In this document: positions 13,401 to 23,967 of the stretch, one piece after another
How positions within the stretch are numbered: the stretch's first letter is position 1
Layout of the letters: every line of letters starts with the position of its first letter
Assembly: GCF_001039355.2 (NCBI RefSeq)
Contig: NW_019775624.1
Coordinates: forward strand, 616,615-680,614
Length of the DNA stretch: 64,000 nt
Source: Lingula anatina
Taxonomy: Eukaryota; Brachiopoda; Lingulata; Lingulida; Lingulidae
Reading direction: 5' to 3'
Program-made: the position numbers and the translations under genes
The notes under the pieces: generated by a model
What the model was told of the DNA's origin: nothing
Seen by the model: only the letters and a program-made list of their open reading frames with translations
The model's database searches: none

Positions 13401-15624
13401 AACGGATATATAATCTGAATACTTACAAACCATCAGAATGACCAAGAAGAGAATATACACTATCAGCTCTCTCAGGGTGGTTTTAATGTAAAGTTCCTGA
13501 TTTTTTGTAGACTCTTCAAACTGCAATTGTCTAGTAGCCCACATTGCTGGAAGAAGTTATAGTTAGAAAAGTAAGACAAACTCACTGCAAACTGAGATGA
13601 TTCACACTTTACTTACCACGCTGAGTGCTGGGTGCCACAGGAAACAGCTAGGGAGGTCATATCTACATGTGCCAACTGATGAAAAAGGGTGTTTTATATT
13701 TTCTAAATAGATGCTCAGCAAGTCAATGTCAGAGCACTCCAAAACCAACCAGAACCAAACCAAACCAAACCTAAAATCTAAAGAAAGCCAGTGCACACAT
13801 GTACTTACTAACACATAACACCACCAAAAATAGAAGATAAATAATCAGCTCTTTTAGGGTGGTTTTGATGTAGAGATCTTTATTGCCTGATGCATCCACA
13901 GTCTCTCTGGTTCTCCACAGTGCTAAATGTGCAGAAATGAATATATAATACGTGACTGTGACAAACATTTAATTAAAGTAAATAATATTGAAATTAAAGT
14001 GAAACTGACATAATGCATACAACATAAGATAATCAGTAGTTCCCATATGAAGTGAATGTTTTTGAAGAAAAAAATATTTGCAAATATTTTATACCAATAG
14101 ACAAACCTCATTTAAAATATTATGAATAAAATACGAAATAATAATAATAATAATATGGAATAAGATAATTAGATTCAAAACTTAATGAGGGCAGCTGAAA
14201 GGCAAATGTTGCCAACCAAACACATGATTATGCATAATTAATTTTCAACATCAGTGAAACAATAAATGAAAGCTCACTGATATACAAAACTGCTCTATAA
14301 AAATATGCAAATGGGTGAGATTATTTTTTTCTCCTTGAATTTTTATTAGTACATAAATGTGCATTGCAATTTTTTAAGAAAATTATCTTCAACCATAACA
14401 AAAATGCAATTTTATTTAATTTGTAAAGTCTTAGATAAAAATGCTTAGTTTAAAAAAGTATCCATATTGTCGGTTATGTCAACCTCATTAACATATAATT
14501 TTTTTAATTTCTAAAGTTTAAAAACTTTAAAACTCTCACTGATCAATACATATATTATTGAATACATGTATCATTCTGAATCATCCAACAACACACAATG
14601 AATATTGCCTTTTGTTTCTTTATGTACAAAGTATAACATATACAACATTACATCTTCATAAACCCGTTTAAAATCTGTTGCTTTATTTCCCTAAGTTTAG
14701 TAATGGCTGTCTAGTAGAATGTTTTGAGGTTGCATTGTGCAGCATTCAAGCTCTCACTTATCCTAAATAACATTCAAAAAGCTACAAAAACAGGGAACTG
14801 AACGGATAAAAAATCTAAATGCCATGTTTTCTTTTTTATACATCATCAAATAAAATTAGTGTCTTTACAGTTGTACAAATTTAGAGATCCACCAAAATGA
14901 ATGTTATCTGAACGGGCAAATCTTTGGAAGAATTAATATGCACGTAAATGGTCCGTTTACTTATATCAAAACGATACGGACAGCGATATAAATTGTGAAC
15001 TGGGTTGAACTGAAATCCTTTCAGTCTCGCTGTTTTTCTTGCCTTATACACACAACAAATGAATGTTTTATTATGCCAGGTTATTTTACCAAGAAAACTG
15101 AACGTTTCCGGAATGACTGACGTTTACACTGTAAATAGTTAAGAAACGGGGTCTCGCCTCATAGCCATTTAAGTGCTTAAACACTCTACAAATTTATTCA
15201 AACTCTTAAAATTTATATTCTGCTTAAGAGCAGTGTTAAATATATATACATATTTCCAAGTTTAAGTAACACCAAAGCAATGATACAGATAATTCCACTT
15301 ACATCGTATTCCACCCAAGAACTTTCCACAGCAACCGGAGGGTGGGGCGGCCTCTTCGGCTTTCTTCTTCTCATCCATGCTGGTATCGGTGGGGAACAGA
15401 TCATCGGTGGTTTCAATACGTCCGACTTCTTCTTCCTCGCGGTAGCTGCGCGCAGAGGAGGGTCGGTCAAACCCCATGTTGTCCATGCCTCCATCTTCAT
15501 CCCATGCGCTCTTACGGGAGCGGGCACTGTCGGGTCGTCCGACGATGCGATCCATTTCAGCTTCGTCAGCTTCTGTCAAGTTACTGTTTGAGCCACGGGG
15601 GCTTCTTTTCGACTTGGCACTCAT
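7446..15624 (-). CDS. PKD2: Polycystin-2 (TRPP2 cation channel)
   Basis: Polycystin-2 is a six-pass, Ca2+-permeable TRP-family cation channel of ER and ciliary membranes that partners polycystin-1. Coding exons: 15624-15303, 13922-13809 or 13546-13427, 12029-11899, 11636-11383, 11119-10895, 10629-10467, 10331-10095, 9788-9607, 9298-9079, 8835-8702, 8495-8378, 8147-7905, 7613-7446. All junctions have GT-AG sites in matching phase and sum to 837 codons. Visible landmarks: the polycystin extracellular domain with [12 protein letters not shown] and [35 protein letters not shown] before the second membrane segment; the pore-S6 exon with [19 protein letters not shown]; two EF-hand loops ([12 protein letters not shown] and [12 protein letters not shown]); and the C-terminal coiled coil [20 protein letters not shown]. 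The N-terminus before the first membrane segment is about 110 residues, shorter than in vertebrates. The last few codons are not identified. Confidence 0.95.
13427..13546 (-). CDS. PKD2: PKD2 alternative exon 2b (first membrane segment)
   Basis: A 120-base exon (40 codons), acceptor CTTCCAG and donor GTAAGT, phase 1 at both ends. It encodes [20 protein letters not shown], then [19 protein letters not shown]. It is homologous to exon 2a but differs in the pre-helix linker and in the helix. Including both exons would keep the frame but would duplicate the first helix, so one-or-the-other use is the likely pattern. Confidence 0.85.
13809..13922 (-). CDS. PKD2: PKD2 alternative exon 2a (first membrane segment)
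   Basis: A 114-base exon (38 codons), acceptor TTTAG and donor GTAAGT, entering and leaving in phase 1. It encodes [19 protein letters not shown], then [18 protein letters not shown], the start of the first transmembrane helix. It joins in frame to exon 1 (…GGIR) and to exon 3 ([12 protein letters not shown]…). Exon 2b, 262 bases further on, has the same phases and the same layout, so the two look mutually exclusive. Confidence 0.85.
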
Positions 15625-17923
15625 TTGGTCGTTATCTTAATTTTCTTCCCGAAAAAGACTTTCTTGAAGTCACGCAAGATGGGAATACAAGAAGTAATTT
15701 GGACCCGACTCCAACTAACCTGCCTCACGAAATGCCGAGGCTTGTTGATATCGATTATTTTGCGTCCCAGCGGTACGGATAGAAAAGAGCGCCCTCTGCA
15801 GGGTCCTCCATAGAAAGGGTTGATGAAAAGGTGTTTATTGATTTCAGCCGGCCACCAGTGGTATGCAGTCAGACAAGAAGTGAGATCTACATGTAATTTA
15901 GTTTAAGACGCACATTTAGAAACTTTGATTTACTGGGAATGATGTCTTATTTTGCAAGTCTCATTTTCTAAAAGTGAAATAAAGCTGTCTAGGCTACTCG
16001 TCGATGGTGTCATACCCAGGTTGCGCCGGTAGATTTGCCGGAAAACAAAATCGATCCTGCCTTTGAATTTTTAATGGAACTCAGGTAGAATGACTGAATT
16101 GCATGATAACTTTATCAGTTTGCGCCATTGACTTTTTGCAACGTGCGCAAACAGGGGGATCGATAACTTCATTTCTTTTCCCGTCAATTTTACCGTTATC
16201 ACTCTTAAATTTCGTGCACAAGAAATAAAGTTGCAAACTTCGAAGGATCTGGCATTTCTTATTAAATCTTCCGTAGAAAAGATAAGTGAATCCTCTGGTT
16301 CATATAGAACTTATTAATTTAAATACAATGATTATGTGCTACAAGACAAATAGGCCTATAATGTGAAGGGTACAGGTTTGGAATCATCACTTCGTAACAG
16401 TTCTACTATTGATCTTTGTGACGGTGCGTCACATTTTATTTTAGTCATCTATTAATATAGTCTTTTCTTATTCCAAATAGTATCATAAAATGCCAGAGAA
16501 ACAAATACTTTTTTCCAAGGTGGAAAGAATTATTCAGAATCAGACATATTTTCCGTCGGAAAACGTGTCCACTATCACAATATGGGTCCTAAGTTTAAAA
16601 ATAAGCTATCCACGATTGCAACTGCCCCACTTATCTCTCCCGATTCAATACTTAATAAACGATAAAACCCATCAAATAAAAGTACCTTCTGAAATGTACG
16701 GGAAGACATGACAGTCTAAATGTTACGGGAAACATTCAGGACTAAATTATTATATTAAAGTGGTATTAAACATCAAATCAAAAGCCCAGGGACGGGTCAA
16801 GCAATGGTTCGTGTGTAGGAGAAATTGCCTTTTTTTCATGGGAAAATTCGATTTTGGTGAGAAAATCCCGAATAGGATCGCTTAAGTCAGGGACTGACTA
16901 CTTTTTTTATTCTATACAAAATTTACGTTAGGCTTTATCAGAGTTTTTGGGGTTGAGTAAATGCCCCTTTCCAGACTAAATGAACTAAATGGTACTGATA
17001 ACGCTTTACCTCGAGACACCCTTCTTTCTGTATGTCCGGAAAATGAAACCTTATATTATATTATATTATATAGATGAAAAGCTGGTGAATGAATTTCGGT
17101 GAACGAGATAATACATGCAATGTCATGATAATGAGAAACGGGACCCTAAAAATTCATAAAAATAAAAAAGGTAAAAAAAAAAATCAAAGACGCCCTCTGA
17201 TTCCTTTATTGACATTTAAGGTATTCAATGATACTAAATAAAAAACTTTATTAAAACTGTAATTTTTTAACTCTTCCTACACTATCGTTGTTTCTTAAAG
17301 TTGGATTTATTTGTACTTTCATAATTTACCGTGGTACAGTAGGCCTACACATTTTAATGAATTTCTATACTAAAACACCGAATCCTCTTCATTGCTAAGA
17401 TCTGGCCAGCTCAATTAGTCCCTTTCAATATGATAAGTGAAATGAAAACTAACATATTACAGATTTTGTTACCTTTCAGAGAAACTTTCAATGTCAAAAA
17501 CCCAATGAATACTGGAAAACGTCTTTCGCCCACCAGAGTGGACGAGTGAACGAGTTGTTTATTCGAATACCATCGCCCTCTTTTGGCTGCATACGACACT
17601 ACTGTACATCACCAACATATATGTATACATGTACATTACCTGAAGGTACTTATTAACGTCACAAAATCATTTTCTGTTTAATATATAACGGCATGGTGTC
17701 AATAAACATTAGTGCCGCGTGCATTATAATAAGGTTTCTTTGTATAAAGATTAATGTGTGACCTCTGCATGCATGTGAATAGTAGCGTTATGTGTCCTTG
17801 TCATGCCTTGTCTCGCTTATCTGTAAAAGTAGGACAAAGCAGATAACATATTGGTCCTACAACTTTACAGTGTTTTAACAAGCATAAGGACATGAAAGCA
17901 AGTTATAGGACACACGTCGTAAA
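15625..17923. other. Shared upstream region of two divergent genes
   Basis: PKD2 starts at 15624 on the minus strand and the mucin-like gene at 17924 on the plus strand, so their promoters face apart within 2.3 kb. I saw no convincing further exon. Open frames at 15342-15813 overlap or abut the PKD2 first exon in antisense and are shadows. No clear TATA or initiator could be assigned. Confidence 0.45.
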
Positions 17924-20890
17924 ATGGGAGTCGAAATGTATGTCGTATTGCTAAGTCTAGGTAAGAAGTTTTAGTTTTTAACTACATCTGTAACAGAGCA
18001 GGACTCTGTCATTCACTTTTAAATTTAGTTCACGTAACTTGAACTGTTCTTTGCCCCCGCCCCCCTATCCCCCTTTGCCTATCATGGTCCGTATAAGTTG
18101 ACGCTGGATATGAAAATGAAAAAAAAAAAAGAAAAGAAAAAAGTGTGATAGCCTTATTTTAGCAAAACCGATGCTCGAGAGTTAAAAACAAAGTTTACAA
18201 ATTTAAAGTGCTAAGGGTACCGATAGTATGGGGTATTTGGTGGTATGCGAGACACGGATGTCATCATGTAAATAACTTAAACTCCCAAACTTGCGGTTTT
18301 TATTTAAAATCTTGTTAAGCACTTAGGTAAAAGACAAGATTATTAACGCACCTTATATTATAAACAGTCAACCAAAAGGGAAAGTGAAAGTGATTTGGCA
18401 CTTATGTGAAGTACAAAGGAAGGTCCCAACTCGACTTACCTTTCCTTTTCAGGGATGAAACTGCCATTTAGTGAAAAAGTCGGAAAATATGGAGTGGGGC
18501 CCGCGGGGAGAGGGGGGGGGGGACATTTTAGACTCCCAAAAAGTCGGAGGTCCTCCGATAGTCGGGAAATCTCATCTCCGTGTGATGCTAGTAAGGCCTG
18601 CCGGACAAAACACAGTGCCACTTCACAATAGTGTAATCGAGGTCCCACCTGGGCCCAAGATGTAATAAAGGTCTTGAAAAAAGTATATATTTATTAATTT
18701 TCCCCTGATAGATCCAAGATAAGAAGGAGAGAGGGGAGGGTCAGGGGACTCCTAATTCCCCATCCACTTTCCCCAAAAAGACAGGAAATAGGAGTGCTAC
18801 AGATTTATATTGCAGAATTTCAGGAATTTAATTTTTTAGATAGATCCTAGCTTAAAGTTTCATAAAAGGGGTAGTCATCAAAGAAAGTGCAAAAAGTAAG
18901 AAATCGGGTTTTACTTATCAAAAATATTTCTCAGAAAATGCAGTAAACATGTAATTTACTTACTCATTCACTAATTATCTTTTGTTCATATTTAATTAAC
19001 CTCTTTCCTTTTTCAGTTTTAGTAAGTTGCCAGGTTGGGACAAATGCATTTTCTCCAGAGCTAAATACCAGTCCATTACCACACCTTACAACCTCAATTA
19101 AAATAAACAATGATAGTTCTAGTAATGCTTCAGCCTCATCAACTGTATCAACATCTTCAACAATGCCTCCTAGTATCAGTTCATCTTCCAAAGTGATGAC
19201 AAAAGTGACACCTATAAAGACTGAACCACCAAAGACATCACCTGTGACTAGCACACAGTCTATGACAGACTCAAAGGTACCCATAATAACAACTAAAGTC
19301 TTGACCTCTACAACATCAATGACTGCGTCAACTGGAATCACCGAGACACCTTCTGTGACTCAACTTGGGTCTACCACAACATTGGTGACACCAACAGTGA
19401 CAGCAAAGAAGGTGACAAATGAAAAGGGCACATCACCGGATATAAATACAAGCTCAGAAAAAAGTTTAAGAACAACACCAGGTACTACAACAGCAGGTAG
19501 CAGTCCTAGTATGCAGGATAACAGTACACAAACAACTGCATTACCAGAGGAACCTACATCATTATCAGTGTCTACATCAAAGTTTCTGTCAAAATTAACA
19601 ACTTCATTTAAGGTTAATTCATCAACAAGGGCAATGCAAACTAAAACTGCAGCAGAGACAACTGAAGTTATAACCACAGTAACTTCAAATCCTACATCTT
19701 CCAACGATTCGGCAAAAACCCTTACTCCCACTGTGGTTGGTACAACATCTGTTTCATCCTTACAATCAACTTCAGCATCAATACAAGATGGTACAACTAC
19801 TTCAACAAGCACTACATACATGGACTTGAGTACATATATTTCAACATCTACTGGTGCCAAAAGCACTGTCAACCCTGGTGTAGATTTAACAACTGTTTTA
19901 ACTGCCACAAGCAACACTAGTACCAGTGAGACAGCTTCCGTGACTTCTACTACTGAAGCCATGTTTACAGGCCCAACAAAGAAGCCTATTCCTGACAGTG
20001 GCGGAGCTACCATGACAACTGAGCAGTCCATTACTACAAGTCAGACATCACCAGACACAAACACAACAGGTACAACAGCAACACCTGTACCCATTTCTAC
20101 ATTATCAACTATAGATAACAATGTCAGCATCACTGTCACTGGTACTATAATTACAACAGTTACTGAGAATCCGCCTAGTATTGCCAGTAGTACCATTGGT
20201 ATCAGCAAGGAAACGGTACCAGTAACAATAACAACTAGAAGGAACATGCAAACATCCCCTGAATCCATTGTTACAACAAGTTTATCCAAGGACATAACAA
20301 CTCACATTGCACAGAAAGATACAGAAAAGACATCAGGAAACAATGTGGGACTGGCAGTGGGCCTAGGAGTTGGCCTGCCTGTGCTTTTAATCATTGTTAT
20401 TGTAATTTTCCTGTGGATGAGGTAAGATGAAAATAACTGTAGAATACATGATATTAGATGACTTGTAGTTTATTCTTTACACACATTTTCATGCCAAATA
20501 CTACATGCAACATTTATATAAAACAGATTGTTGAAGCACATTTCTTGGCTTTAAACACTTGTCTGCTGCATATATAGAAGTTATAGTCTCATACTAAAAT
20601 CAGATGCCATTGTACTTTTCGGAACTGTTTTTACCGAGAAAATAACACTGCATATGTTGGTAAAACTTACATAAAATTCTAAAAATATTTGTTACATTGT
20701 TAAACATTGTTAAATTGACCTGTCTGATTACCCTTTGTTCTGATTAATGATAATTAACCCTATGATAAGACTACCTTGATCTCCTTTTCCTTTTTTCAGA
20801 AAGCGTCATGTCAAAGGATATCGATACATTACCCTGGACGACTTTGGAAGCTGGAGCTCATATGGCAATCCCACCTATGAAGTTGCTTGA
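17924..20890 (+). CDS. Mucin-like Ser/Thr-rich type I membrane protein
   Basis: Three exons, 17924-17960, 19017-20421 and 20800-20890, join in phase with GT-AG introns to give 510 residues and a TGA stop. The N-terminus MGVEMYVVLLSLVLVSCQVG is a signal peptide interrupted by intron 1. Residues from about 24 to 455 are an unbroken Thr/Ser/Pro-rich stretch with several N-glycosylation sites and no cysteine-containing domain, typical of a heavily O-glycosylated stalk. A single hydrophobic segment follows at about 456-480 (GLAVGLGVGLPVLLIIVIVI). The short tail begins with basic residues (RKRHVKGYRY) and ends GNPTYEVA. The NPTY is an NPxY motif, in other proteins a docking site for PTB-domain and endocytic adaptors. 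The sequence cannot be assigned to a named mucin family; its role is inferred only from architecture. Confidence 0.9.
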
Positions 20891-21319
20891 CCAGATTGTT
20901 TAAATGGAAAAAAAATTAAATTTGTACAATGTTAACAATGGACTTGATGTGTTATCACAAATATTTAATTGTTTCAAATGTGAACCTGGGTATTTGAAAA
21001 AACACTGGACATTCATCGTGCTGATAAGTGCTGGGGTGGGTGGTACATGTAGGGTAGGTTTACCCTCTACCAGGGCGACCGATTGATTTTCAACAGATAT
21101 GTCTCTAGATGGTAGAGGGTAGGGTAAGTTTTTAAAAATGCCAGTTGCAATAGGTTGCAATCGTCTTCTGCCTGAACAGGCCAAATGACCACTGTATGTC
21201 TAGCTGGCTTATTCCTTGATCAGAACTGAATTTTTAAAAAAGGGAGAATTCTGCAGAAAAAGCTCATGTCTGTTTTTTATTTGTTAAGTAAAAGCATAAT
21301 ATTTGAGAAGTATGTTTTC

Positions 21320-21325
21320 AATAAA
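21320..21325 (+). terminator. Poly(A) signal of the mucin-like gene
   Basis: AATAAA lies 430 bases after the TGA of the mucin-like gene and is followed by T-rich sequence. The 3' UTR would span about 20891-21345. Confidence 0.6.
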
Positions 21326-21557
21326 ATGCAGTGTTTTTCTCATTTATTAGTAGTTCAGTTTCTAGCTAATGTTTGTGAAAAAAATTAACTGTAAATTTTA
21401 AAAATTAATTCTTTTTTATTCTACTGCTTTATTTAGCTGTGGAAATGTTTTAGAGAAGATTTAATAAGGATATCATATTTATTATTCAATTTTTAAATTA
21501 AACTAGTAGAATAGAATATCAAAGAAACAAAAAATTCTGCTCATTGCTTGCTCACAC

Positions 21558-21563
21558 TTTATT
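21558..21563 (-). terminator. ADAM10: Poly(A) signal of ADAM10 (candidate)
   Basis: AATAAA on the minus strand, about 1.96 kb downstream of the stop of ADAM10 exon 14b. With the plus-strand signal at 21320 it would put the two 3' ends about 200 bases apart, tail to tail. Confidence 0.5.
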
Positions 21564-23526
21564 ATACAAGGCACAAACATTACAAAAATATTTAAACTTT
21601 TACAACAGGTACAGGGTCTTGCCAAATTTCTATGGTTACAAAGGTTCAGTCATAATGAAAAGAAAGAAAAAAACATGGTAACTAAGACACAATACATTGA
21701 AATAGGCCCCTTCATCTGTATATCATTATGCATCTTGTCCACATATGTAAAAACACAAATATTCAAAGAACTTAAAACAAATTCATCTACTGACTACTTT
21801 ATGTCAGTATAACATCATTCTGTACTTCGTAACAAATAGGCATGACTGTACACTCAGCTTAATTCCATGTACAGCATAACGAAATCATGTGCCTATGCTG
21901 CTACAGAGGATGGCCTCCCTGGGGTAGCGCCAACACTTGCCAATTTAGCCAAATGTTAAAACTGACTTAAATTGGCTAAACAAAAGGGACTTGATTTGAC
22001 TAATTTTTGTCATATTTAAACCATTTGGATAACAAATTGACAAACAAGTGGCAATTTGGCTAAGCCAAAAAAATAAAAAAAGTGCTAGCGCTACCCCAGC
22101 CTTCATTAAGTGCTGAATCTCAGAGGACAACACTAAGATTAAGATGTTGTGAGCATTTCATCAAAATCATAGAAAAAATAATAATTTACTGCACTTTAGG
22201 TGATATCTACCTGGTGCAAGATTACAACATGGTCTTACAGGTAAACCACATAAATACCCAACACAAAAATGAAACTAGAGGATCAGAGAGGCNTCATCAA
22301 AACATTGACAGAACAATGTACTTCAAACTTTCATAGAGAACATATATATATCTGAATATACCATATCCACAACGTCTTTACTTCAAGAATAAGCATTTGG
22401 TTAAATATTTATATCACAGATGCTGAGCTTTTAAATTAATCTGTTCAGAGCTAAATAATTATATTTGCAGTGGTGGTGGCACACTAACAACTGCATAACC
22501 TCAAGACCATCGACTCTCGCAATATTAGAATACAAAAGCTAGTTCCCAAAGTGCTTTTAGCATTTTCTGTTGTAAGTGACCCCAGAAGTCCACTGCGATA
22601 GCTGGTAAAGAAACTAGTCATTTGGGAGTCTGTTACCTCTAGCCACTATTGCCACTGCTGCTACCCTGATTTGTCAGGCAAAGTTGTGTGGTAAAAATAC
22701 AAAACTACAGTCTAAATTAAAATACATAGCAATGTATTGGTATATATCCAAGTGAGATCATTGAAAAACATAAAATTAGGCAAGGCACCCACAACTTACA
22801 ATATGGTAACTGTGATAGTAGACCCCGAAGATATTACTATCCAATAATATGTCAATAAACAACATACAGAAGAGTCTATATAACCCTGATATAATTCAGA
22901 CAGTCAATGAGGGGAATTTACAATTTTAACAATGTGTGAGATGCTAACAAACATAAAAAAACTAAAAAGTAACTACTGGCTTATAGTGGACGGTTGCATT
23001 AAGCATATAATAGTTTACAAAAGAATAAGAAAATTGTTACAAAAATATGTCTTCTAAATATGAATATCTTGTATTCTATAACTGTCACCATAAGATAACT
23101 GCAAGTTTTTGCTACAACAGCTGTATATAAAGATTTATAAAAAATGTTTGGGTAAGAGGCATTTCTTGAAGGAAGCGCAATGCCTGTATAATCATGATTG
23201 GTACTACTACAACTTTAAAAGGTTAAGCTTAGCTTTTTTTCTTGAAATGGCATATATAATAATTTCTGGCACTTTATCCAAAAGATATGTGTCATATATG
23301 AATAGTTGTCCACAATAAGAGAGGAAAACTGTATAAGTTTCACATTCCCTTTACATCATAGAAGATGTGGTGTTAAAGCTCCCCTTGCTCTACATACCAG
23401 TCTACAGTCACTCATCAATTTTAAGAGCTTCAATGATTTTTTTACCAATTCATTCTATAAATAAATGCATATACCCAATAAAGGCTTACAAATATTCACA
23501 AAAAAAGTTGTTTTAATACCTCAGAT
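21564..23526 (-). other. ADAM10: Probable 3' UTR of ADAM10 (exon 14b)
   Basis: No coding potential is evident. A miniature element sits at 21920-22098 and an N at 22293. The span is the interval between the exon 14b stop and the candidate poly(A) signal. Confidence 0.45.
21920..22098. mobile_element. Miniature inverted-repeat element
   Basis: The left end TGGGGTAGCGCCAACACTT and the right end (reverse-complemented TGGGGTAGCGCTAGCACTT) match at 16 of 19 positions. Flanks GCCTCC and GCCTTC may be a decayed target duplication. It is 179 bp, AT-rich inside, with no open frame. Confidence 0.65.
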
Positions 23527-23967
23527 CTAAGGAGACTGGCCAACTTTATTATGTCTTTGTAGTCTTGGTGGACGGAGGCTAATTGGGGGTCTCCTAGATG
23601 GTTTCCTGTTACTTATATACTGGTCTTCATGATCCACTTTCCTCTTCCATTCGTTGGATTTCCATGACTGATGTACAGTTGGGCGGTCATGCTTGGAATG
23701 ATTATGTTTATACTGTGGATGCCCGCTTTCCAGTTTTTGAGGCTCTAATTTGTGGCACTCTTTATTATTAATACGTAAAGTATGATTCGGCCGAACAATA
23801 GGCAAAGGTCTATGACTTGATTTTTCAACTGATGGAATTGAATAGGATTTTTTGGTTGAGAAAATGTTTTTTATTTTGCTTTTTTTGTCTGATTCATCAG
23901 AATTTAACTCCTCAACCCTGTTTGGATCTTTAGCATGACTGACACTGCAGAATCTGATGAAAAGAGC
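23527..23967 (-). CDS. ADAM10: ADAM10 alternative last exon 14b (proline/arginine tail)
   Basis: The acceptor ATTTTCAG opens in phase 0. It encodes [16 protein letters not shown] and continues 146 residues to a TAG stop. Near the end are [14 protein letters not shown]-type proline/arginine motifs like the SH3-binding tail of vertebrate ADAM10, and a His/Lys-rich middle. Its opening ten residues are homologous to those of exon 14a, so the two are duplicated, alternative C-terminal exons. Confidence 0.85.
   Translation of the reverse strand, partial: ALFIRFCSVSHAKDPNRVEELNSDESDKKSKIKNIFSTKKSYSIPSVEKSSHRPLPIVRPNHTLRINNKECHKLEPQKLESGHPQYKHNHSKHDRPTVHQSWKSNEWKRKVDHEDQYISNRKPSRRPPISLRPPRLQRHNKVGQSP

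Noticed and set aside
15342-15813. Plus-strand frames up to 146 codons over PKD2 exon 1
   Set aside because: They are shadows of the polycystin N-terminal exon and have no recognisable family.
19360-20295. Long minus-strand open frames rich in valine opposite the mucin-like exon
   Set aside because: They are the antisense of Thr/Ser codons (ACA/ACT read as TGT/AGT and GTN), with no start context or domain; the plus-strand gene explains the region.
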